Shown: positions 12,601 through 24,600 of the stretch, piece by piece
Position numbering within the stretch: the first letter of the stretch is position 1
How the letters are laid out: each line of letters begins with the position of its first letter
Assembly (NCBI GenBank): GCA_002633005.1
Contig: NMRA01000298.1
Span: 282,312 to 346,311, forward strand
Origin: Phoronis australis
Lineage: Eukaryota; Phoronida; Phoronidae
Reading direction: 5' to 3'
DNA length: 64,000 nucleotides
The notes under the pieces: model-generated
What the model was told of the DNA's origin: nothing
Databases searched by the model: none
What the model saw: the letters and a program-made list of their open reading frames with translations, nothing else
Position numbers and translations under genes: made by a program

Positions 12601-15600
12601 ATACATGCGTGATCTTGCCAAACTCACAGGAAACTAGCCTCACGCTCTTCATCAATTGATCAAATAGTCTGATAGACTGGCGGTTAATTGTGTTTTTCTC
12701 AGAATGTTTGCACATTATTGAAGGGAGTTTGAAATTGGTTATAGATCTGAAATAGCAGCTGACACTGATGATTTGATTAATGTAACCCGGTGAAAACTGC
12801 ATATAATTCCGACAAACGAGATTACCCAACGCCTATCACAGTTACGGTTGTGGAAGTGCCACAAGGGAATGGCCAATATGGTGGAAGTTATTTGCACCAG
12901 TACCATAGCAGCAAGTTCTTTTCGATAAGGGTAAATTATCGCATCCCCGCTTATTACTCCTAAAAACCTATCAAATCGCCCAACGTTTTATAAAGGTACC
13001 ACTGCAACATGCGCGTCAAACAACCAAGAATGTGTGAAATAAAAAACATAAAATTATTTGACCGGAATCGCAAGCTTGAATACCACTGTTTATGAGAGCT
13101 ATCCGTTGTCTTAATATTGGCAATACTATGTCGCGCTGCCATCCACGTCCATAGTATCAGGTTTGACTGTTGATTCATATTCACACTATCAAATACAAGT
13201 TGTGAAGAAATAGCTATTGGTTAGTAAATTCCTTCTGTAAAAAAGCCTTAAAGTTTATAAAAGTGGGTGATTATTGAAACCCGTCTCTCCGACCCTCGCA
13301 TTGCAACGGTGATGACCGAGGATGTGTTCCGTAGACGCTTGTAACTCGCCAAACGTAAGATCACGCAGGCCTTTGCGAGGCATATCCATTTGGTACAAGC
13401 GAACCACCTACCCTTACAAAAATGAACTTAAGTTTTTCGCTGACAACTTAAATTTTTGGCGAAAAAGCTTAAGTTTTTGAAAAATAACTTAAGTTTTAGA
13501 GGAAAAACTTAAGTTCTTCCGAAAAACTTAAGTTTTTAAAAGAAACTTAAGTTTTAAAACTTAAAATCTTCCGAAAAACTTAAGTTTTTTTTCAGGTGCA
13601 AAACTTAAGTTTTCACAAATAAACTTAAGTTTCAAGTAATAACTTAACTTTCCATGAAAACTTAAGTTTTTTGTTCTAACAAAACTTAAGTTTTTCTGAT
13701 AACTTAAGTTTATCACAAAACTTAAGTTTTTGTAATTTTAAAAACTTAAGTTTTCCTGACTTCCCAAGTTTTTCGCAAACTTTAGTTTTTCCAATCATAG
13801 AAACTTTAGTTTTGCCGACTCCTTAAGTTTTTCAGAAAAATGGATTTTTTCTAGGTTGGAATACTTAAGTTTTTGAAAAACTTAAATTTTCAGAACTTAA
13901 TTTTTTGAAAAACTTAAGTTTTAAGAACTTAAGTTTTTAAAAAACTTAAGTTTTTGAGAACTTAAGGTATGAAAACTTAAGTTCGTTCCAAAAAACTTGT
14001 TCCAAAATACTTAAGTTTTCGCCAAAAAAATTAAGTTTTTCGATGAAAACTTAGTTCATTTTTGTAAGGGTAGTCACTCTAGCTTTTCTCGCGAATGTGT
14101 TAGTACGTTTACGGAATGCAGACGTATTCTAGCAAGCTACCTTTCGTTCTCGCTCGCTGGAACAGATAACCAACATCACGCAGGTGTCGGTTCCACGAGA
14201 CAGGAGATTGGCTGCAAGTTAACGACTGGGGGGAATTAATCACTTTACGCTATGATGTTTTATGCATGGCTCCATACGAATAAGGTAACAAACAGTAATG
14301 TTGCTTACAAACAGGTCCCTGTTAATCACGCAGGAAGCCAAAACGTGGTGAACTGCTTTTTGTCTCCGACCCATGTAGATGTTAAAAACAGGAGTCTATA
14401 TTCATCAGCACCACCTTTATGTACATTGTAGTGAACATGAAGTCTCAAAGAGGCATGGAACGCGAAAGCTCGTCAAAAACAATTCCGGACGAAAGTATAG
14501 TCGCAACGTCTACTACAGGTTTATTCACTCCCCCTGTGCGGGAATTTCTAGAAAAAATTTAAAAAATCATGAATATTGAAATAGGCACTATGTATGGAAA
14601 AACTCAGTAGTCACCACAGAGTTTCTTATCTCCCTCCCACTTATGATAAAACCACGTATGCGCTCACAGTCATTTGACACCTGACTGACAACATGGATAT
14701 TAACGGCAGATTATCATGTCTAATCACATTTCGAACCTGAGGTCTACACCACAGTATGAGGCAAGCTAGAGAAGCAAGGGCTTTCCTAAAAATGGTGTTA
14801 CAAGTGCATTTTAGAATATATTTGAATACTGCAGTACCTTTAAAAATAATTCCAAACACTTGGGACTTACATCAATTGACTCGTAATCGGATTGACTGCT
14901 GCTTGAAGTCTCCATTGTTTTGCTATAAAGGTCAGAGGTCACATTTCTCATATACGGTAAGTTTTCTACTTCTGCATCTTGTCATACCAAATAAGGAGAC
15001 GTGTTTTGTATTGTGGGAGAAAAACCGACGAAGTGACGAACAGTTAGCAAATCATTTTTTTTTGAAATTTGAAACTATAAATTAAAACTTTATACTGTAA
15101 ACGGTGAACGGCTTGAATTCTGTTTCAGTGTCGGAGAACCACTATGAATAATGCAATTTAGTCTGGTTTTTGCGTTCCAGGTCTCTTTAAGGGCGTGTTG
15201 CTTACACGAGGTATGAAAGACTTACCAACGCAGACTCCTACGTTGTTAGTGCAGTCTTTCACACAGGCCTGGCCTCCGTCTGCGCAATTGGCGTTCGTGC
15301 ATTCAGTGCTTGAGTCAGCCTTGTTGTTGACGTTGTCCTGGAAAGAGATTGTATGTCAGCGTCTGAAATTTTCATGCATGAAGATTCTCTGTGAACGCGT
15401 CAATCATGTTTATGACCTGTAAAGATAATTGTAACCATTGTCTGAGTACCGTAGTTGGTCGTTGCATATCATTCCCTTCGCATCTCAAAACTAAGGGTGA
15501 GTGTAATATGTCGGAAGACAGCAAGGAAGTGATTGAGGCACAGGGTCAATCAGCCGAGGTGTGGCCATTTTGTTGCAGCCCCAACAAGTGAACAAAATTG

Positions 15601-18600
15601 AAGTTAAACATTAATGAGCTGAGATTCGTTCATTTTCAGAGGATACTTGTGTCAAGTTAAAAGATCACCATTTGCGAATACGTTTTGAATTAAAGGAAGT
15701 CAGAGTGGAAATGGTATGTGTTAGCAATTAAGGGTGTTATGTACAATTTCAAATTATCTTTGGGTATGTCTAAATGTTTTATCTTTTGTACTTTGGTCTT
15801 TGCCTACTGCAAATTGAAAAATGTGGAGGTCACGTAATCATTATCGCGTTATAGCTGCCTAATGGTTTGCTGAAAATCCACCGGTAAACCAAACAATGAT
15901 AAATAAACTGTTGAAAACAAATTAATTTCGTTGAAAAATGCCGGAGTTATGTTTTTTGCTGCTTTAATTATATATCCCTGTTCGCTGATTTTCTAACGAG
16001 GGTGCAAATAAACGTTTTCCTTTCATGATTTTTAGGACCCCTGTGCTCGAGAAAATTATGGTTTACGTTTAAACGTACAATAAATATAGATTATTAAATG
16101 GTCAAGTCGTTATCTTCCGTAAGCTAGAGCCCGAATGAATTTTGGAGAATTATCCCTCTTCGAGGGCGATAATTCTACTAAGTCAACTCGGGGTCTAGAA
16201 AAATTGGATAACGACTGAGAATATGTAATAATCTATTTTTACTACATACTAAAATCATTGCCTATTCCAGGTTTGCCATTAATTTCGAGTCTGAACTGGA
16301 CATTTTGAGTTTTCATTCGGAATCTGGAGCTTTTACTCGAATTTATTTCTGGAATCGTGAAACCATAAGATGACAACTTGAAAAAGACAATATCATTGAG
16401 TGCAGAATAAATATATGTCAAACAACACCCGATAAAATGGTTGGTGTTATCAGCCGAGGTCTCTGCACCGAGTAAGTATTTTCACTCCGTCTTCGGCCTC
16501 GTAAAAATGTTAACTTGGCACACGAACCTCGGTTAATAACATCACGGTTACTAGAGCACGTGTAATTTAACATATTTATACCACACAATAAAGATTTAAT
16601 CCACAATTCCCAACCGATTATATTTTCCTCCGCGCATATTAAACGAGTCACTTGACCGTCTAATCACCGTAACTTAAAAGTTACACCACATAATCATCCT
16701 GACATAGCCATTGCAAGCGTTGATTAACACATTTTGTCAATCAACGTATTTTGATTAACGTTTTGGCGGGAACCCGAATCTGGATAAGAACACGTTTCGC
16801 TCAAGTGTCGCGCAACGTCAGTCTTCGCCTTAACCACTGAGTTATTCAGCATGGATGAGTTGCATAAGACTTCAAAAGTTGTCCACTGGATAAGTTTGAT
16901 GACGTCAGGTGAATTATTCAACAGTATAAAGGTGACGTGTGATAGTGCGACTTCATTGTTGGTTGCTATACGGCGTATAATTGTTTATGCAGCTGGGCCC
17001 AGCTGACGTCATATCACGTGAAAATTGAATACTTAGATGAGTTCGAGCAATAATTGCATGTTCAACAAACCGCTATGTACAGACCATTTATTACGCTGTG
17101 AAAAATATGACATACAGTTTTAATAAATGATTCAGTCAAGTTTAAACACTTTAACATGTAAATATCATGTGATGTACATTGTAATTAATACGGGTAGGTA
17201 TATTTTTTGAAAAATGTTGCAGAAATAAATCTAAATGTCTCAGTTGACGTTTCCTAAAGGGTCAAGATTTCCGACCCCGGGTCTCTGACATTGAAAGTAG
17301 TTCCAAAGCCGAGGCTAGTCGACAAAGGTAGATGGATTCGTTGCAATAATTTTCTTTCAGCATGTAGTACAAATCGATTGTTAAATATTCTCAGTGGTTA
17401 TCCCCCTTTTCTAGAAATTTAACCCCGTTTATTAGAGTAACGGTAATTAAAACATTAGCTATTTCTAAAATTATTTTTTGTCAAGTTTACCAAATCCCCC
17501 AATAAAAGTCTTGGATGAATTGAATACGTCATTTTTTAGATTTGTGTGGCAGGCTCATGATGATAAAATTAAACGAACCACGGCCTGTTTAGGACTTGAT
17601 CAAGGAGACTTCAAATGATCAATATGAAAACTTTCAGCAAAGCATTAAAACTCGCTAAGTCCCGAAGATATCTTGAAAACCCTGCCTCTAAAAGTGGTGA
17701 ATTACTGTACTCACTCTACCCGTTCTTAAATAATTTTGATTCATTGGGAGATGACTTTATTAAGTCGAAGTTAGCTCTAATTGGTAATTCCTACTGGTGT
17801 GAAGTATTTGGAAGTATGACATCTTTCTACCAGAAAATAATTGTTGCAAGTAGGGAGGACCTTTTGAATCAACCTTTGTGGTTTAATACTAAGTTGGCGA
17901 TCGGAGGTACAAGTGTTTTTATAAGCCTTGGTTTTTAAAAGGCTTAAGATTTATTAGAGATATGTATACCTCTGACGGTGATTTCGTTGGTTTGAACCAT
18001 ATGAAAAATACGTTCGATGTAAAAACCAACTTTGTAGAATATAATGATGCTGTTTACGTTCTAAGAAAGTTTCAAAAAAGTTTATTTCAAAGTAAATTTA
18101 AAATTGTTAATGTCTACGCTCCTTGCATGCATTTAGCAATCACTCACTTACAGAGAGATTTGAAGGGTGTAGACATATTTGTTCAGTCTTTAATGACGTT
18201 AAGAAACCTTCTGAGTCTGAGTGTATATCAGTATTAGAGCTCAGAGATAGTTCAGATTGGAAGAAAATATACACATCACCTTATGAAATTACAAAATATC
18301 CCAACATTAGATGGTTCCAATTTAAAATAATACACAGGATTATTGCAACAAATACATTTTTAGTCAAAATCTGTGTTCGGGATTCTAATTTATGTTCCTT
18401 TTGTAATAAAGATCCAGAGACGCTGTCACACCCTTTTTGGGAATGCCGCATTGTACAAGATTTCTGGAAAGAATTCGGACAGCTAATGAAAAAGTGTAGC
18501 ATTCAGCTTCCCAACAGTCTCTCTTACGATCGAGTTATTCTTGGACTTTACGAGACGCATGATTTTCTTTTTAACATTTTGCTTCTAATAGCCAAACAGT

Positions 18601-21600
18601 ACATTTACAAGGAGAGATATCACAAAAATATACCTAATCTTAACAGATTTATTACATATACTTATGAGTACTACAATGCTGAAAAATTAATTGCATACAA
18701 AAATTTTTTCTGTGACAGCTTCTCTGCGAAATGGGAAAATTTCGTTGTTCATGTTAACTACATGTAGAAGTTATTTACTTTAAACGAGGTACGAGAATGG
18801 TCTTTGCTGAGGTGTGCATGCGTGAATGAATGGATGTACTTATTTGTTTGTTTATTTGTTTGTTTGTTTGTTTTTGTACTGTTTCATAAATGATAATGAA
18901 TTCTTAAAAAAAGAATATAAATTCACGTCACCTTTTCATGAACACAGGCGCTTGGGTTTATCGCAAATGACGTCACTCAATAATATATATAAGAAAACAT
19001 AAAGGTTGGACACTTAAACTTTGCCAAGCCGAGGCTCCCAACTTCAACCGTCCAAAATCCAAATAAAATCTGCGTGCACCTCCCTTAGTCTGGTGTTGCA
19101 TAAACCTTCGAAGCCTTATCTTCCCTAGATCCCATTAACTGTCTTCGTGAATGGTGAATTGGCGATGGAATTTCCAAAACAATCTCAAAGCTCTGAATTC
19201 AAGGACCAGAAATAGTAAACATGGCGGACTTCAGTTGTGCTTCAACTTGTACGCCTGTCGTAGTTTGAGCAAGCAACCTATATTTCAAGTTCAATAATTC
19301 TAATCCAAAACTCAACTAATTGAGAATGTTAAAGTTAGTATTTTAATGATTATTTGTAACTTTATTCCACTGTCGGCTCATTTTAGCCTTTAACTTAGAA
19401 TTTTATTACATAAACTGGCGTATCTTGTTTCTCATCTTGACATCACGCACTTTTTTGATTGAAGCACAACACACACTCGGCCAGGAAACGCAGTCCGTGC
19501 AAGTATAACAATGCGCGTGGCTGGCGAGTTAACTCAATGGTTTTGGCCAAAAGTAAAACCTTCATAAGAAATCACAGTACACAAAAAACTTCGCATATCA
19601 ATAGTATCAGGATAATTTATATTTGATACAAATATGTGAGTAATTACATTTATTTGGCAATAAAGTGCTCTCTGCTTCTCATGATCAAGTAGTCGAGGGA
19701 TTGACGATGAACGCCGCGCGAAATTAGACTTTCGGATTTAGTTCGGGAGCGTCCGTCAAAAACCCGGACGTGCGAAGACCGTCTGCCATGACATCACGGA
19801 ATCACGTCCTTGAATTTGTGATTTTGGCATTCTTTTGTCATTTTTGTCGCCAAATCACCACTCGACGGCAATTTGAAGAGATCGAATGAAAGAAAGTATT
19901 CTAAGAGTTGTCCGATGCTAGTTTCGTGGAGTTCCATGCACATTTGAGTAGAAAATTCTGAGCAAACAGATTTCGAGTGTCCAACCTTTATGTTTTCTTA
20001 TATATATTATTGAGTGACGTCATTTTCGATAAACCCAAGCGCCTGTGGTCATGACAAACAACACCAGTCGTGAAAGACTACGACCAGTGGCCAAATGTAA
20101 TGTTGTTCAGCAATTCACATGTCATATAGATGACTGTCTTCGTCCTCATTCTCGTAAACAGCGTTACAATGGACACACGGTGTCATCTCTATCACGACGG
20201 ATGCCCATGCGTTTGCAGGGAAGGGGTCCGTTCAAGATCACTTTGTACACCAAAATGGCCAAAAATAACTACGCGGGAAACAGTAGACAATACCGTCATT
20301 AACTATGTTGAAAATGACATTTTTCGGCTAAAGATTTTGTAATCGCTATTGATTAGTCATGAAAAAACTGTGTTGAATGCACAGCTCACAGGTATGAGTG
20401 TAGCACGATGGCTCTGCTTCGATAGAGTTGCGGGCTTTCTACCGTGTGTTGCATCCACACACTCTGCTTCTATGCTGTCACGTGTAATTCACTGTTTATT
20501 TCGCTCTGCATATTTTCATTCTACTCATTGCCTGTTGATGTGACATGAAGTCACGATTTTTTTCCCATACGCGTTGAATCTGTCGAGGGAAATACGGCTA
20601 TGTAATAATGTTTCCGTATTCACCTCCCGCACTACTTCAACAGTGACCTCTGAAATCCAAGGTTCAAAAGGTAGGTCAATGTCGACTCGACGTCGTTAGC
20701 CAGGTAGATCATCAAACTTTCGGGAAATAGCTTAATTAAAGTAATACAATTGTAGCAGCTACAGAATCCGTATCCAGTCAGCTAGCTGTATGAACAGACT
20801 GTTGTGTATTTAGTATACAGCTTTCTACCAAGCCTACAGAATCCATAGAAATGCGACAACGTACCTGCAACAACGCTACAACAGGCATATTCGCGGGGCA
20901 CTTTTAACATCTTCGTGAAAACAGACAACGTGTAGGCTACGCGCTCCGGTCAATGACCTAGTTTCATGAATTAATCCAGCTACCCGATGAGGACTTTACA
21001 ATGATATAAATATTATTGTTAATTATTTATTCTCGAAATATGATACAATTTCAATGCACAATAACTGTCGTTTTCACATTTTTATCAATTTCAAGTAATA
21101 AACCGTTACATTTAAAACTGTTTTCTTTTAATATACAAGTAGTAAGTTCGCAACATAACGCGCACTTACATACAAAGCAGGTTGTGATTCGCCACGTAAA
21201 CAGTCAGGGTGAAGTATTCTTAAAATTCAGAAAGAAAACAAAAGAAACTCAAGAATTCGATGCGTATGGAATAAATATAGCTCGACATCGACCTCGACCT
21301 TCGGTCTCGGTCGATACGCGGAATATTGTGTCGTGGGATATTATTTCATATACGCCTCTCTCGATACGTTATGTGTATATAGCTACTGTGCTGTTTTTTT
21401 TTTGTCTCTTCCTTTGTTCCTTCGTTCCTTCAAACCAGAAGAAAGGAAACTATTCTGAAATTACAAAGGTACTAGAATCAAACATGCTAACAAAATGTCT
21501 AGTCTCGTCGTGTGTAAACGAAGGCCTATTAACGAACTATACTGAATATCAATATCTGGAGGTCATGCATAATTGATCTAATTGACTCCCAGCAATCAGC

Positions 21601-24600
21601 AATTGCATAAGAAATTAAATTTGACTCGTTTCATGACGCTTTTTTTAAAACTGTTCAAGAAATGGATGAAAATGTCAAATTCATAGGCTCTTCCAGTAAA
21701 CCTAAAAAGAAGTATAGAAATATAAAGTCTTACTGGAATAACGATCTGACACAAAATGGGAATTGTTATATAATAATGAAAAGCTATTATTAATTACTCA
21801 AGAATAAGAGAATTTATAAAATCTCAGAACTTTTTTGCTAAAGCATTAACAAAGCAACACAGAAGACAATCTGTGATAAAGCTTTAAAATCTAAATATCG
21901 AATATTCAAAAGAATGTGGAAACATTTAAAGAAACTACGATCTCGTAAAGATAACTCGACACCACTTCCCGATAAAAGCGACGATGATACTTTAATATCC
22001 GTGAAAAACAATTGTTCTCAACTACTGGAAAATGATTTCTGATCATTATAACATAAACCTGCTGGTATTGCCCCGCAGTTTGATCAGGTTTTCTATAGAA
22101 CTGATTAATTGAAAACAGAATTTGGAAATGATATGAATCAAAATTGAAAGGCAAAAACCTTAATGCTGAATTAGAAGTAAAACGGATGTTGGTCATCTTA
22201 AAGCAGGAGATGAAATTGGGGTTGACAAAACTCCCAATGAAATTCTAAAATGTTGTTTTAACCTTTCACTTCAATTGTTTAATTTGTGCTAATCCTCGAG
22301 AATAGTCATTAGCATTTGGTCTAAGACCATTATCACAACGATTGCAAGGAATGATAATAAAGATTCGTATACTCCTATTCATTGCAGATGGATTAGTTTA
22401 ATGTCAAGTGTATCCAAGTTACAATTTAGTTTAATCAATAATAAACTCATTAAATTCGCAGAAGGAAGCAATAATTTTGTGGGAGATTTTGCAAAAATAG
22501 ATCCTGCAGTGACCGTGTATTCACCTTACAAATACCCTCAGTCATGATGAGACGATAAGAAAATACATTTCCGCGTTTGATAGACTTTGAACAAGCCTTC
22601 GATCGGATTGGCAGAGATCTTCTATTACTAAAACTGTTACAAAATAATGTTAGGGAAAATTTTCAATGTCATGAAGTTATCATTTCTTGGCAGTACAGCT
22701 TGCATTAAGCTTAACACAAAAAATCTCCACTAATTGCTCCTCAACAACGAGCAGAGCTACAAAGAGTGGCGGGCTATCTCACTCAATATTAACTATTTAT
22801 ATTAAAAATAGATGCAACTTAATTCATCTATTTTGTTGCATGCAAATGAAAATGAACGCAATTTCCAAATTATGCTTAACCAAGTTTGGTTAGATGCCAA
22901 AATGGGAACTTTAGATTAATGAAGGAAAAACAACTATTGAACACTTGTATTGTCTTGTCTTTAACTGTTACGTTACTGTTGAAAATTTAAGTGTTGTTTA
23001 CAAATCAAAGTACAAATACTCAGGGTTCGATTTTAGCGGCTTTTTACATTATCAAGACACTGCTCAAATTTTGAGTGACTCTTGGTGGTACTACAATTTC
23101 TAAATTTCATAAACTGAGAGATCTTGACTGTCTCTATTCCACCTGTGTACAACCCATCATGGAGTATTCTTATGGAGTCTGGGGAATTGCAGACTTTCGT
23201 TGTTGTAATTTTGTACAAAACAGAGCTATATGTACAGTGTATGAGGTATTTTTTGGTGTCGAGCGCTCAGCTCCTACAGTATTGTTGCCATGAGAGGTGA
23301 CATCGGTTGGATTCCCCCGAGATATAATCGTCGCATGAATATGGTTCGTCTGTGCAATTGATTATTGGGTTTTATTTGTAGAAGACATACCAGAAAAAAA
23401 ATTTAAACAGTACTGTAACCGAAACAATTCAAATTGGCCCTCAGAGATACAGTAAGCGTAAATTTCAACTCTTGTCAGTTAATTTGTAGCGGTGGGAAAA
23501 ATGTTAATAAATTATTGCTGGCGGTCGGATACACGCGCATGTGGGCCCTTTGCATTGATCACCTGGAACCATATTTATGCTCTATTTATACAAACATGTA
23601 GTTAAAATCGTGCTGAAGAGCTAGAAACCTGACTCAAGGGCTTAGCAGTTTGACCCAGTGTTACTCGAACGCCCTATCTCGAGTAAGGAAAGGGGACACC
23701 TATCACAATAGGCTACACTGCCACCTCTAAAAAAACAAAAAATAGTTGCTAAACAACGTCCTATTTTTTTAAAATAGGTGGTTGATTAAAAGAACTTACA
23801 TTTTTAATCGGACTTTTTAATGAGCACTACTTACGGTTCTGTTTGAGCAGATATCATTGACCACTTACATGTACATGTATATTACAATTTCATTTTGGAA
23901 TTTTCCCACCTCATATTGGAACTGTTAGGTTTTTTTAACACTGATTACGGATTTTGTTTTCTAGGTAGTTTTCACACTGCTAAGGATGAAATTCCTTTTC
24001 ATTCCTTGTCACTGTCCTTTTAGAAAGATTTAAGAATTTTGTTGTTTTCAAATCACACTTATTTTAGGATTTCGATCTGTTAAGTTCTGAGGACAAACTT
24101 GCTATTGGATGTACATGTAATGAAGTTTGTAGTAATCTGGCTAATGGGCTGAGTTGCGTAAAACTTCAAAATTATCCGCTGGATAAGTTTGATTGTTGCA
24201 TGACGTCAGGTGCATTGTTCAACAAAAACAAGGTGACTCGTGAAAATGTTACGTCATTGTTGCTATACAACGTAAAATTTTCATGCAACTGGGCCCTGTT
24301 CAAATAGTTTTGAGCTTCATATCAAATTGTGTGTGCATTGCTATCCTTCAATTTTGTTTTTAAAGTGACTAATAGCCCCGTGGGCTGGGTGTTCAAGTAA
24401 CACTGGTCATAGTAATAAGCGTATCTTTTTTCATCTTCCAATATTCATTTAAAGTTATTTTTAAAAGTGGGCGGGTCTCCGTGGATGCCTTGTTACGAAT
24501 TGCGACAGTTCTTTGAGTACCCATAATACATGAGGCAGCTGCTACATTTACTTACTACCAAGAATATTATAGGTGGCTGCTCGCCACTAACACTAGACGT

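Larger units (their letters stand above)
15338..17479. other. Intron 1, part near exon 2
   Basis: Holds the TCGAG-rich repeat with its hairpin insertion (16035-16340) and one copy of a dispersed repeat (16841-17001). Nothing coding seen. Confidence 0.45.

Noticed and set aside
21016-21576. 186-codon open frame on the plus strand
   Set aside because: It runs through part of a dispersed repeat (also at 45.1-45.9 kb, where the frame is not kept), has no domain and its composition follows the AT-rich repeat.
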